Shown here: positions 12,401 to 23,201 of the stretch, piece after piece
Numbering within the stretch: the first letter of the stretch is position 1
How the letters are laid out: the number at the start of each line of letters is the position of its first letter
Assembly (NCBI GenBank): GCA_004794785.1
Contig: SJOL01006476.1
Coordinates: 464,467-528,466 of the forward strand
Direction: 5' to 3'
DNA length: 64,000 nt
Source of the DNA: Opisthorchis felineus
Lineage: Eukaryota; Platyhelminthes; Trematoda; Opisthorchiida; Opisthorchiidae
The notes under the pieces: generated by a model
What the model was told of the DNA's origin: nothing
The model's input: only the letters and a program-made list of their open reading frames with translations
The model's database searches: none
Position numbers and translations under genes: made by a program

Positions 12401-12742
12401 AGGTCTGGTGGGAACATCGGACAAGTGATGTTGAGGTGCGCCAGATGGTCTTAGGAAGAAGGAACTCTCCCGTGATAGATGAATTACTCACTCACCAGTA
12501 AACTGATTAGGGTCGACAACTGCTGCCTCCCTGGGTGGGGACCCCGGGACTCAATTCACCCATGGTTAATGAAATAGGCAGAAATGGCCCAATCACACAG
12601 CCCGTGGTGATTTTGCATCAAAGCTACCGCCTTCGTTGCGTGGATACCCAGTTTCCGAACTAACTGGACATGCCGTCATTTGCAAAGCTTGGCTGTATCT
12701 CCAACGCTGTCACACTTTCTGGTGATCGAAACTGTGGCAGCT
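9401..12742 (+). mobile_element. Decayed near-full-length RTE-like LINE (endonuclease + reverse transcriptase)
   Basis: Domains appear in the expected order, with frameshifts and stops. A 5' leader carries imperfect ~70-bp repeats (9,561-9,770). The AP-endonuclease N-terminus is 'HIAAFNTRSLSH' (~9,950-9,990), followed by 'CVSETRIQ'-like sequence, and the endonuclease core is 'VSAYAPTDSNSEAEN' (10,304-10,348). RT fingers are 'RDKAPGADGLHPE' (~11,280-11,320). The RT palm has 'AFDSVDR' (~11,657-11,677), 'SGVRQGYPLSPFVFN' (~11,812-11,856) and 'EYADDIALI' (YADD at 11,949-11,960). The C-terminal region is 'FVSLGSCISSG', then 'YGSETWPLR' (~12,316-12,342). The conventional 3' UTR block (CATCAAAGCTACCG) starts at about 12,615 and runs into the assembly gap. 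Its related but separate copy is at 6,420-7,440. The exact 5' boundary is uncertain. Confidence 0.8.
9561..9770 (+). repeat. Three imperfect ~70-bp repeats in the LINE leader
   Basis: The block GGTCAGACTTTTGAGTCAGA (with variants) starts at 9,561, ~9,630 and 9,701, giving a period of about 70 bases. The second and third copies are closest; the first has TATTGAATCAT in place of TTTTGAGTCAG. Short tandem units in a LINE 5' UTR are often promoter monomers; that role is inference here. Confidence 0.65.
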
Positions 12743-13294
12743 NNNNNNNNNNNNNNNNNNNNNNNNNNNNNNNNNNNNNNNNNNNNNNNNNNNNNNNNNN
12801 NNNNNNNNNNNNNNNNNNNNNNNNNNNNNNNNNNNNNNNNNNNNNNNNNNNNNNNNNNNNNNNNNNNNNNNNNNNNNNNNNNNNNNNNNNNNNNNNNNNN
12901 NNNNNNNNNNNNNNNNNNNNNNNNNNNNNNNNNNNNNNNNNNNNNNNNNNNNNNNNNNNNNNNNNNNNNNNNNNNNNNNNNNNNNNNNNNNNNNNNNNNN
13001 NNNNNNNNNNNNNNNNNNNNNNNNNNNNNNNNNNNNNNNNNNNNNNNNNNNNNNNNNNNNNNNNNNNNNNNNNNNNNNNNNNNNNNNNNNNNNNNNNNNN
13101 NNNNNNNNNNNNNNNNNNNNNNNNNNNNNNNNNNNNNNNNNNNNNNNNNNNNNNNNNNNNNNNNNNNNNNNNNNNNNNNNNNNNNNNNNNNNNNNNNNNN
13201 NNNNNNNNNNNNNNNNNNNNNNNNNNNNNNNNNNNNNNNNNNNNNNNNNNNNNNNNNNNNNNNNNNNNNNNNNNNNNNNNNNNNNNNNNNNNNN
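12743..13294. other. Assembly gap (552 N)
   Basis: Unbroken run of N. Any reading frame crossing it is meaningless. Confidence 1.

Positions 13295-13354
<60 letters not shown>
13295..13354. repeat. (TA)n microsatellite at the gap edge
   Basis: Sixty bases of perfect TA dinucleotide directly follow the gap. The gap itself was probably caused by this simple repeat. Confidence 0.95.
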
Positions 13355-13355
<1 letters not shown>

Positions 13356-13559
13356 CACGTCGGACCCGTGAATATCTAAGGCTAGTGTCGCGTTTAGAAG
13401 ACCTCAAAAACTGACCTGGAGCAGTCACTATCTGCGAGTGGATATAAAAATGGCAGGATACTGTGCTATCGTCTTGTCTACACTTTGTACCGCAGCTAGA
13501 CATGGACGGTATACAGGTGTCACATCTAAATCTTCGATTTCACCAGATTACCTTAGGGT

Positions 13560-14235
13560 GATCGATTTCATCTGCGGAGGATTATGCACGTATATTGGTC
13601 AAACCGAACACCTAGTATTCAAATCCTCCAGAAGGCAAAAATACACGAAATTATCTGATCTGGTCAGGCGATGTGGAGTGCATGGTATCGGACCGAATTC
13701 TCAAGCAACTACTGTATGTTCAATGCCGTGATGTCCTGCGAGGCTGAAGAAGACTGCAGCTACGATTTAGAGACAGAAACTCAGGTCTGTCCTGAACAGC
13801 ACGTCTCCACTGTCTCCTCTCTAAAGCCAGAGGATTAGTGTTTCAGACTAAATCGGAGAATATACCTGACCACTCTACCACACATGTTATCTGTGGATTC
13901 ATTTGTAGTTGCACCGAAGCGTACGTAGGTAAAACGGTCCGCTGCTATTCTCAGCGGATTTCTGAGCACTTATAAAAAGTCGTTATGGGCTATCCAGCTG
14001 ACAAGCAACAGCTCCGTATCAGCGACACGTAACCGGAGAGTATCACTTGTGTGGTATATCCACGGGACTCATTGAAGTCCTCCCCTAATCCAGCGTCATG
14101 AAAGCAACGGTATTATTTGTGTTCAGATGCCTATTGTCAACCTAATTTGCTCACTGTTCGTGCTGACTTGCAACTGCAGCTGCATCCACTAAACTTCTGT
14201 GCTTTGTCGCTTCAATTGATCGAATAGAATAGAAT
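13560..14235 (+). mobile_element. Penelope-like element remnant with GIY-YIG endonuclease
   Basis: The decayed plus-strand frame at ~13,890-13,970 reads 'ICGFICSCTEAYVGKTVRC' and then 'QRISEHL'. This has the arrangement of PLE-type GIY-YIG endonucleases: cysteines, a Y-x-G-x-T-x-R core, then R and EH. About 300 bases upstream lies a second similar core, 'CTYIGQTEH' (~13,585-13,612). Stops and frame changes lie between and after. No PLE reverse transcriptase is visible; any 5' part would have to lie in or beyond the gap. The remnant ends near 14,235 in short repeats of GAATAGAAT type. Confidence 0.55.
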
Positions 14236-14760
14236 TAGGAAAGAAAAGAAAAAAACATCTTTAGTTGCTTACAGGTGACGCGGAGGGCGATCCCTTCTTA
14301 ACCAAAATATAGAATTCTAAGCAACCAATTCGAACCAATCCGTCTCCGCTTTAACATTGAATTGTGCCGCGGAATCTGTCATCATTGTTCATACATATCA
14401 GTGCAAGTCTTTCGACTCTCTTTGTCTTTCTTAGCTCGTGGTGTACGTTCCCCTTCTGTCTGTAGAGTCCCCCGACCATCGCCCAGCGGAAAGTGCATCG
14501 AGAAAACAACGCAGGAAAACTCACTCGTCAAAAACCAAGGAAAAAGGAAAGGGCTCGGCTAAAAAGCACTGTCTTGCATCAGATTTGTAAAGCTAAATAT
14601 ACAACAGTGCCCCATCTTTCTTGTTTTTACAAATGGCCTTGTACATGTCGTTCTCTACCCCTCCCCCCAATACACTTCGTACGAATAACTATATATTTTT
14701 ACATACACAGGAAGTCCGAGGCGACTACTGTCGTTCAGGAGATCCGATTTTCCTGTACGA
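14236..14760. other. No gene seen
   Basis: Short frames only. No splice-supported exon or repeat recognised. Confidence 0.4.
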
Positions 14761-15147
14761 CTATCGACACGCAGCTAATTGCATCATGCCGTGATTCGTT
14801 CGTATCGTGGACCGCTTTGATAACTGTTTCGGTTGTATACTGACTATCGTTTTTAGGGCGTCATGCAAATAATCAATAAATCCAGGATAGACAGGGGTAG
14901 GGCGATGATACACTCCGAGTAACTTCTGTATCGACTTCAACCCCTCTACAAGTAGTTGCAAGGCCCGCACTGGGGCTTTCGTCTCAGAATATAATACTTT
15001 GAATAGGTCGACCGCTTTATTCAGACAGCCCAGCTTGCCTAGTGTGATCCGTAGTGTTTCCCTGTTAACTGAGTCGAACGTTCGGTCGAGCCCATGAGTA
15101 GTGAACCCGCCAGTTTGTCCCGTTCCGGTCACCTCTTGTAGCAGCAA
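14761..15147 (-). pseudogene. Non-LTR reverse transcriptase fragment
   Basis: A 128-codon minus-strand frame holds 'DRTFDSVNRETLRITLGKLGC' in shortened form (F-D-S-V-N-R-E-x-L followed by L-x-K-x-G-C) and then 'LFKVLYSETKAPVRA'. These are the palm A motif (normally K-A-F-D) and the following helix of a LINE reverse transcriptase. The rest is degenerate. The catalytic aspartate of motif A is kept, but no YxDD box follows, so it is a small relic. The clade is uncertain (CR1/L2-like or RTE-like). Confidence 0.55.
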
Positions 15148-17555
15148 AGATTAAGTCAATCGTACTTGATCCTTTTTTGGAATCTGCACTCTCATGATCA
15201 TTATTCTCCGCATTGACGGTGACTATTCGACTGAAAAGGACATATCTCTCCTACCGTGCGAAAAGAGACCAATTCCTCAATAGTTATCCGTTTTCCGCCA
15301 ACTTCCTTTCAATTTACACAGAACCGTTACGGTTGTTTCCATGCAATCTTATAGGGTCATCTTCCATCTCCCAAATTGTGTACGGTAGTAAAGATGTTCG
15401 TTCTGTGGTGTCGGTCCCTCCGGCATGAGGAGTTCTGTGGGTGAGGCGCCCTGCCCCACTGACCTACATTTTTTCATCTAATTCATGATCAAATGCGGTT
15501 CCGCTACCGTAGACAAGTCAGCCAAGTGGATCTTCATTGTTTTTGGGCCTAATGGAGTGTGTAAATCAAATCTGTATCTGCTGATCGTTTGAGAAGTTAA
15601 AAGATGAAGTTTACCGGCTGCATGGTGTGCTCAAGTTTCTTGAGTTTTTCACCGTTTTGTTTTCAACAGAAACCACTGTCATAGAACCTAACCGTTAAAT
15701 CCCAGTCCCTAAACTGCCATGTGGAAGATAATGCTACAAAATAAAAAATCGGCTTTGTAAGCATCTGTGAACATGAGTAGGCCGAAACGAAATTCCATTT
15801 CAATGTGACCTGTTGTCTTTGTCATGACCTTTGCTTGGTTTCCTGCTTTTTCGGTCGTAGATTTTCACCTCTTCACCGTTGAGATCTCTGCAGTTTCGGA
15901 AAGTTCACTTCTATATTTTCCAAATCTCGTCTTATTGAACTTAGTGGTTCGTGAAGTATACACCAACCGGATTGCTGATCCTACTGACTACCAAGCTCCA
16001 AGATTGCGCCGTTCAGGACAGCATTGTCCGCAACCTGCTGTATTGGTCAACATCGTCGTCAGGCTGCCATAAAATCTTCTTTATGGTCTACACAAATCGT
16101 CCCGCGTATCTCTTGCAGCTTCTGTGTCCATGGGTTCCTTCTGCTGCTGTGTTGAGGATTGTCTTAGTGGCCTCGCGTTTCTCTCGCATTGTGCACGCTT
16201 TATTCCTCAGTGATACAGCGACGTTCAGTCATATTAAATGTTTTGCTCATTTAATACGGCATCACCAGCTGATTTGCCGGACTTTTACTGACCATAAGTA
16301 CAACTGAGCCGCGCGAAACTGACTTGTTCACAACGGTGAAAGCAGTAAAGTGCACGCCGCGACCGCCATCACCCAGCCTAGTTATTAGAGGACCTTGCCG
16401 TGACCATACATGTGAATACTAAACTCTGTGGCTGTGAAGCTGTTGAGTGAGGAACATGGTTGGTGTGCACTCTGTGGTGGGTATGCATGTGGTAGAAGCA
16501 AATGAATCGTTTGATGCCTTCAAAAACTGGAGTCATGCACATACTGAAAACCAAATAACTGGTAGCTTTTGTGGATTTCGAGGCTAGTAGGGGAGCTAAT
16601 GTTTGCACTGGCGCTGCGACCACATTCATATTCCGAATGCTTTTTCTGTACCCTGAGTAGAATTGAAAAGTCATTCAATTTTATCCCGTTCTCCTTGAGT
16701 CCGTTAGCTGTAACATATCAACAACTACATCTAGCGTAAACTTATCCCAAACCGCATAGCTGAAAATGTCCACCACATGTTGTGGCGCCAAATGGAATCC
16801 AATTTTTGATGGATTGTCCGCCTAGAATGTGGAAGAACACTTCCTCCGCCTCCTACCGTTTGTCGTGGTTTGGATACATCAAAAGTATTTACTGCCATAT
16901 CTCATCGATTCTTAAATGCATTTACGTGTGAATACCAAGAATTGCTCGTCTGATTTCCCTACACAAGCCTAGTGGCTATTTCTTAGGGGTAAAGCCAAAA
17001 TACCACAAAATTTACATCTGTGTTCGTGTCCTTTTTCTATACAAGTGGCTGATTGTTAGCCGCGACACAGTCTATATGGGTGTAATTATTCTACCATTTT
17101 ATGTGTTGCTTTATTCACTCTACATAGTGTCCGAATGTTTTTATTGGTGGCCGTCCACTGCAGAGACAACCGTCGCGTGTAATGTTTTTGTGTATTAGAA
17201 GAAGGGGGAAGTGACCTGATGATTCATTGCTGAGGTAGGGATATGGTTTCACTTCATCTCTTTTTTTCATTTTGATTATGTACTTGGAGCCCCCACCCCA
17301 CAAAAACCACAATCGAGTGCGCCTTTATCATCCTCCCAGGCATTTGAGACTGGTCCGGCCCGAATTTCCCATTTGTATTCAGCTACTCAATAGTGTCTCA
17401 GTAGTTAATGTAGGTTGAATGCGTCCCTCAATCCCTTCCGGAAGCCACCGCAGGTCCGCGTTTTTCTTACACACTTGTTTCTGTAAGCAGCTATCGGCTT
17501 TAACCCAAAATATGTGTAGGTGATTCAAATAAGACTATTCCTATGAAGGTTCCTT
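15148..17555. other. No recognisable gene
   Basis: Frames of up to 118 codons occur at 15,824-16,307 (+) and 16,378-16,674 (-), but composition and overlap of frames suggest old repeats. I see no domain or splice-supported exon. Confidence 0.4.
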
Positions 17556-17745
17556 CCTGTAACTGAAGCCAGTGTATGATGGAAGGCCGAGAAGCACTAT
17601 ACAGCTGTTTCATCCTTATCGGTTGTCACCAACAGTGTACATCTCACGAAACTCCTAGAAGTTTCGAACCCTCTACTTCCTGCTACTAGTTGAACACTTA
17701 ACCGTTCAACCACAAGCGACTGATTAGCAGTGTGACTAGCTCGCA
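17556..17745 (-). mobile_element. tRNA-derived SINE, family B, reverse copy
   Basis: On the minus strand the head has an A-box-like 'TGGTTGAACGGTTAAG' and a B-box-like GGGTTCGAAAC (17,660-17,670 on +). A body follows with 'GAGTTTCGTGAGATG', 'CACTGTTGGTGA' and 'AGTGCTTCTCGG'. The body matches 39,572-39,725. Confidence 0.65.
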
Positions 17746-17894
17746 CATGGACAGAATATAGATCCACTCATGCTTCAGTCGCGGAATCCACATGACGTGC
17801 TCACTTGCGGGCTGGTTCCCCCAGTGATGACTTCTCAGGTGGAAGACTCATTCATCGTATGATGTAGTCTTCTCACAAGCGACTTATAAATTGG

Positions 17895-18060
17895 AGGATG
17901 AGCGGCGTCATGTCCTGCCTAAGTGCAAGCTAATCACATTGCTGATCAGTCGCTCGCGACCGAACGGTAAGTTGTTCATGCTACTAACCGGGAGTCCGAG
18001 GGTTCGAAACTGTCTGAGTTTCGTAAGATGTGTATTTTTGATCGTTGTCCATGAAGGTTT
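17895..18060 (+). mobile_element. tRNA-derived SINE, family B
   Basis: This copy begins with 'GAGCGGCGTCATGTCCTG', which also heads the copy at 39,572. The pol III B-box-like GGGTTCGAAAC is at about 18,000-18,010, followed by 'GAGTTTCGTAAGATG'. It lies only ~150 bases from the reverse-oriented copy at 17,556-17,745. Confidence 0.6.
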
Positions 18061-18379
18061 AACATATTTACAGTTTGCATGAGAGTGTGATTGTGAACAT
18101 CGCACGTGTAAACGAATATGAAATGTGTGAAGGAAGAGGGGATTGGCAATCATTTGTTTTCCAGTCTTTAAATAAGTGAGGAGAATCTGTTGGCAAACTG
18201 AAAAAAACCAATGGTCATTAAAATCAAGTATAATGATATATACCACTAGAGAGAGACCAAAAGCTTGTAAATGTTTGAAGAAAACAGCTGTTGTAACAAA
18301 TTGACCCCTGGAATCGCGAAAGACGCTTAGTCATGATGTTGGTAGTTTCAGGGGACAAAGTGCTAGGTACACTGCCTAG

Positions 18380-19215
18380 CTAACGCTTGTCTGTCTCCAA
18401 TCACGCACACCCATCCGGGAAGGTGCGACGATCTCATACTGCATGTCCCAACCACCTTAGACCAACAAGCTACATCTGCTGCCCCATTGATTCCTACTCA
18501 TAACTTGCTTATGGACCGTTTCGTCGCGGACGTGCGGCGGCCAGTTAACGGTTGAAAGAGGACGATAATCAAATAGTTGAAGGCACTTGAGATCATCGTA
18601 ACCGACGAGCCACGTTTCACTGCCATAAACTAAGACACCTCTCACGGTGATGTAGAGACTGTAGTTTAATCTCAGTGGAAGTCCTCTCTGACATCAAAGA
18701 TGGTGCTGCTCGCTAGAAGTTGCCCGTAGCTTGATGATGCATGCATTGACTTTATCTGTCTCAGTACAGTTGCGGTTTACGCTTCTGCCAAGATAAATAA
18801 ACGTGTCAATACTCTGAGGGTACCAACGGGTGCATGGAAGTCGCAAACACTGAAGTAAGTCTGCACTTTGTAGGCACAAAGCACATGACGAAAAAACAAA
18901 GTGATACTTCGGATGTTACATCTCAGGTAGTTTGTGCGAACGCATATTCATCAAGTAACACAGTGTTGTCCACATGGTCCAACTTCGTTAACCTCTGTTC
19001 ATGTACTGTTGAAGAGTACTGGTGACGAATTTGAAGCAAAACAGCAAGAGGGGACAATCCACTAGTTGTGGAGAAACTTTTGGACGGCTCATCGGTAGCT
19101 CTAGGATGACCATATGTATAGGAATAAATAATAGGAATAATATTCCTAAACTTCATGGGTGTTATTCTTTTACGAAGTAAATGTGGAACTGTCAATGTAT
19201 TCTCTAAAGCCAAGA
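18380..19215 (-). mobile_element. RTE-like LINE fragment, reverse orientation
   Basis: Read on the minus strand, the 5' side has 'SKSFSTTSG' (start of the RT 'TSGVRQG' motif region) and a decayed core. Further on come 'FIYLGRSVNRNCTETDKVNA' and then 'GVLVYGSETWLVGYDDLKC' with 'LQLFDYR'. These are the YLGS and YGSETW landmarks of the C-terminal half of the same LINE type as at 6.4 and 9.4-12.7 kb. There are frameshifts throughout and the YADD box is not clearly preserved. The 3' boundary near 18,380 is approximate. Confidence 0.65.
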
Positions 19216-19468
19216 AAAATCTGCATTGTTGGTCGGCGGTATGTGACGCTGTTCAGACACCTGATGTAATCTGAAGTGTGTAACAAATACATCCCTTAGC
19301 TGGTCGAAATCCTGCCTGATGCTCTCGGGCTTTCGCCTCGCGTGCTGAGGTCAGGCATCACAGGTTCACCGAAGCCGGTAGCCCCGTTACAATTTGGTTG
19401 AGGCCTGTATTCGTATGGTCTGATCAGTCGCTTTGGATACATTTTTGAATAAAGATGCAATCGATCGT

Positions 19469-19790
19469 CACAACCAGGACAGTTACTGGGTCGTCGTTTG
19501 ATGATGAATCGGGCACACCAATCACATCGCTCAAGTGTGAACACGTTCGCCTGTTCAGACGTGAAAATTCAGATGCGTCCGACTTGCGTCGGTAGAGTAG
19601 TGGTAACACGCTCGCCTCGCATGTCAGATGTCCGGAGTTCAAGTCCCGGCACGGCCGCTGGATATGCACTGCTGATGACCTCTAATAACAGCGAAACTCG
19701 AGTCCAGTGCTTCCCTTTGGTGTGGACTCACAAGAATAATTATGCCATAAAAGGAGGACGACCGTTCAAACGAGAGTGGTGTGAATGTGA
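19469..19790 (+). mobile_element. tRNA-derived SINE, family C
   Basis: About 320 bases are shared with 63,446-63,766. An upstream block reads 'CAGTTACTGGGTCGTCGTTT', then the tRNA-like head has A box 'AGTAGTGGTAACACGC' and B box 'GAGTTCAAGTCCCGG', then a tail block 'GAAACTCGAGTCCAGTGCTT' and 'GTGTGGACTCAC'. The two copies are close to identical in the head. Homology begins ~110 bases upstream of the tRNA-like head, so the transposing unit may be longer than a plain SINE. Confidence 0.8.
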
Positions 19791-20590
19791 ACAAAAAGAT
19801 GCAATCATTAATTGGCTACATTCGGTTGAAACGCATCCCTGTTTCTAACTTGATTTTAACAACCCAGCCAAAGCAAACCATATTGGTTCGCAACCTTCAT
19901 TGAATAACGCTGGCGGGAGCTTATCCGGTCCTGCCATCCAATGGCATTCCAAGGCAAAAAGGCATATTAACGCTTCAGGAACTGAATTGGGGTCTAAACC
20001 AACCACGACTCGAGTTGAGCTGGTCGAATGAAAAGCATGTGTACTAGGGCAGACGGTCAACTAAATCGTACTTGAGATGATTCAACCCAGTGGTCTGGAC
20101 ACTGGCTCTTGTCGGAGTAATCTGCCGCAGCAGATGCAGCACCGCCCGAAATTCATAGGCGTCTAGACAACGAAAGTGCCGTAAGTTCGAGTGTCATGGT
20201 TGGATCTTGTATTACAGAAAAGGTCTACTTGTAAATTAACAATATTGAACGCTGGAGCAGCTTGGTGTACAACTTAGTGAAGAGTTCACACATTAAAGGG
20301 TGTGACAGGTACACGGGAACGAGGTCTGAGAAGCGGACGGGAAGCGACAGACATGAAGGGCGGAATTCAACTAGCCACTTCCTTGGATGGAAGACTGGCA
20401 TACTGGTAGCTGGAGTCTACAGGGTGATCGTGATAGGGAGTGTCCTGCTTGAGCTCAAATGGTAGATTCAAATGAAGGTATTTCACCAATAGCGCACAGT
20501 CCCTGTTCAACTAGAACATAAGATTGACAGCAGCTTGCGAACTGCGATTGCCTGATAAGTACCAAAAATAGCGTGAGCGGTCGTGAGTTG
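19791..20590. other. No gene seen
   Basis: Short frames only; nothing recognised. Confidence 0.4.
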
Positions 20591-20593
20591 TCG

Positions 20594-20790
20594 AAGAGTT
20601 TTCAGCAACCTTATGAATAGGGAGTTCCTTCGATATTTCGAATATCGCAACAACTAAAACGTGAGCCGGTCTTGGTGCAGCACATTCAGTTGAAGAGTAT
20701 CACAAACAAGAGATTCAGTTTGGATTCAGATGAGTCTCCCGCTAGCACCCACTTAATTCGCAAACGAGTGTACTTCGATGGTAGGATAGT
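20594..20790 (+). repeat. Dispersed hairpin-family copy (single arm plus tail)
   Basis: The segment 'GTTTTCAGCAACCTTAT' ... 'GATATTTCGAATATCG' ... 'GGTGCAGCACATTCAGT' is the reverse complement of the left arm of the palindrome at 59,074-59,287, with an internal deletion. It continues with 'GAGATTCAG' and 'TGAGTCTCCCGC', shared with the copies at 37.4 and 48.9 kb. Confidence 0.65.
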
Positions 20791-21835
20791 TTCACCTACG
20801 TTACAGCACACGTTTGGGCTGTAGAAATACTAATCCAGGTGAGCGCTGACCTATTCCCGCACCGGTTTTTGTAAGAAAATCAAATTGAAGGTGTTGTAGC
20901 TCCAGTATATCTTTCAGCATTACATCGTCGCTCATACCCGGTTTGATGCAGATATGGAATTCATGTCCGTGGTTTGAATAGTTAGATACAAGGAAACACA
21001 ATGCACAGATTTTGAATTCTAGTCCTCGTTAGAGGGGAATCTGTGGTTATCGCAGATGTTAACTCTATAAAAAAACTCGATGAACTGCAATGAGATGGCT
21101 TTGGTTCAGATCGATGTCTCTCTCCTATAGGATCCTTGTATTCGCCAACAGACCAACACAAGTTTATTGCTTGTTCACCTGGGTCAGCTATACAGTACAT
21201 TCTCCCGAAAAGGTTGGATAATGTGGAGATTGCTTCACACACAATTCAGGCTCATTACTCAGGACAGCCTTACAGTGCTTCACCTGTAACCACTACGTTC
21301 TCATTTTCATGGATATCGCACGGCGTACTTCCAGTTGAACATACCTAATACCTTATAGTAAACTATAAAAACCTTTAGAAAATCCTACTTATCGAGGAAA
21401 AGTTCTCCAACCCATTCGCATAATTTGAAAGTAATTTAAATAAATGGCCATGTAGGTTTCAGCCTACGAAAGAGTTTCATGGAATGGCTCATAACCGATC
21501 ACATTTCTATGAAATGTCTACAACATATGACCACCGTTGCGTCAATACTCTGGGGATCAAGCGCACACCGTGGTTAAGTCGTAAATTCGACAAGTCAATC
21601 AACAATTGTGGAAAAGAATTGCTTACCAGTTTGAGACATCGCATTCACGCCTCACCCATTCATCGAATTCCAGCCCATTCACAGTAGGCCTCCTGAACAA
21701 ACAAACAGGTCATCCTACGGCTTAGTGTCTAGTAACCGGATTGCGTAATGTATGCGAACAAGCGCACAATCACGCCGATGAAGGCAATTTACTGAAGCTC
21801 GGTAACAACTCTCCCAATCGATCACAATCTAATCA
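20791..21835. other. No gene seen upstream of LC8
   Basis: Only short frames. The right end would include the LC8 promoter. Confidence 0.4.
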
Positions 21836-21842
21836 TATAAAT
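21836..21842 (+). promoter_or_regulatory. Possible TATA box of the LC8 gene
   Basis: TATAAAT lies 40 bases upstream of the LC8 start codon. If used, the 5' leader would be only about ten bases. The assignment is positional only. Confidence 0.25.
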
Positions 21843-21875
21843 GACCGAGTAGGTTACTGACTGTTCTGCTCGACA

Positions 21876-22066
21876 ATGGGTGAACGAAAGGCAATTGTGA
21901 AGAATACCGATATGCCGAACGAGATGCAAGAAATGGCCGTGAACGTTGCCGCGGACGCAACAAACAAGTACGATTTGGAGAAAGATATCGCGGCCCATAT
22001 AAAAAAAGAGTTCGACCGAAAGTATGCTGTCACATGGCACTGTGTTGTGGGAAAAAATTTCGGGAG
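21876..22066 (+). CDS. DYNLL: Dynein light chain LC8-type, exon 1
   Basis: LC8 is a small dimeric hub that binds short linear peptides and is a light chain of cytoplasmic and axonemal dynein. Exon 1 begins at ATG 21,876 and encodes 63 codons plus two bases. Family signatures are '[15 protein letters not shown]', '[15 protein letters not shown]' and '[11 protein letters not shown]', the last being the start of the peptide-binding beta strand region. The donor is GGGAG|GTATGC. The split codon AG|C gives serine, restoring the conserved 'NFGSYVTHET' when joined to 23,202-23,280. The total is exactly 89 residues, the standard LC8 length. The helical region (N-V-A-A-D-A-T-N-K) differs from the vertebrate protein, as in other trematode tegumental or dynein light chains. 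Confidence 0.95.
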
Positions 22067-23201
22067 GTATGCACGTTTTGCGGTTTGAAGGGCGTGAAAT
22101 TCCGCTGAGGTTAGAGGATTTTGGAAGAATGCGTTTTTTGTACTGTCATCGTCTAACCTAAGAGCATTATCCTCATCTAGTATGCAGTACGTTATTGTCC
22201 TTTGTGATCACGTATGTGATTCGAAACCAGTCATTACGAACGGCTAATTTACACATTTGCTGTAAGTTCCAAAGGGTTCTGTAGAATTTGTATCCACGTT
22301 GAAATCACTTAAACAGCTATCTTGTCAGGTGGAATATTTTGGTTAGTCCACACCAAAACGGGAAAGCATTGGGCTCGCTCTTATCAGAGGTCATCATTAG
22401 TGCACATCCTCGACCACGCTGAGATTTCAATCCCAAAGGTGAACGTGTTATCACTATCCCTATTTCGTGTTCACGCTACGACAATCGGAAGAATCTGACG
22501 ATATTGATCGGGTTGATCTTCCGTGTGCGGTCAGAAATTTGGATGAGCTATTAATGGTATGGAATCAGCCTTTTTCGGCTTTAGACTAGAAGTCGTGTAT
22601 TCGTCGTTCCAGTTGCTACAGTTTTGTCCAATGAAGATGAATAATATACCAAAGAATGAACAGTCGCGCACTAGAAGCAACTTGTTGAGTGGCTCTGACT
22701 TAATTTTGTCGCGTTTTTGATAGAATCTCAACTGATTTAGGGGTACGCTACAGTATACATCTGGCCAAGGTGAGCGAAGATGCTAATTTTATGCGCGTTT
22801 GAAGGAAAAAAGCACTGAGCGTTCTGGGGCTGAAACTCCGACATTTGTAGCTACTTCAAAAACGACATTCATTAAGCAGTCTTCCAACTTTCAGGAAGGA
22901 CCAATGTGTATGCGTCTGCAGCACTTTTGGGGAAATAAAAAGGCGGAAAAGACCAACAAATGCCCATGTTTGGATATTTGTTATCGTTTCAGTTTTTACC
23001 TGAGGGATCCACCTTTCGACCCTTTTCACCTCACGAGTAATCTAGCAACGAATCATCTCAAGAACTCAGCTGTTCATCCTGGTGAGCCTTCACCCGTCGT
23101 GAACTGCAGTTTTCGTGTATAATTAACGCTGTTTGTTTGTCTTCCAAAGCAAACAGGTTAAGTAACATCACTATATTTGTTTTGTTTATTTTATCCCCCA
23201 G
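22067..23201 (+). other. LC8 intron
   Basis: The 1,135-base intron has GTATGC donor and TTTATCCCCCAG acceptor. It contains a minus-strand family-C SINE (22,340-22,456) and a 107-codon frame (22,799-23,122) that I do not consider a gene. Confidence 0.85.
22340..22456 (-). mobile_element. tRNA-derived SINE, family C, degraded reverse copy
   Basis: On the minus strand: 'TAACACGTTCACC', 'GATTGAAATC' (B-box remnant), 'GTGCACTAATGATGACCTCT' and 'GTGTGGACTAACC'. The order is the same as in the copies at 19.5 and 63.5 kb. The copy is clearly older, with the upstream block missing. Confidence 0.6.

Noticed and set aside
12660..13503. Long open frames of 232-275 codons on both strands
   Set aside because: They run through the N gap and the (TA)n repeat; no real coding content.
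15824..16307. Overlapping plus-strand frames of 82 and 118 codons
   Set aside because: No domain and frames overlap out of phase; probably old repeat sequence, which I could not confirm within the window.
19560..19660. tRNA gene candidate
   Set aside because: A/B boxes are present, but the cloverleaf is poor and the same head plus body recurs at 63.5 kb; it is a SINE.
22799..23122. 107-codon plus-strand frame with 'FYLRD' after a TTTCAG, first considered as LC8 exon 2
   Set aside because: Does not continue the LC8 sequence; the true exon with YVTHET is at 23,202.
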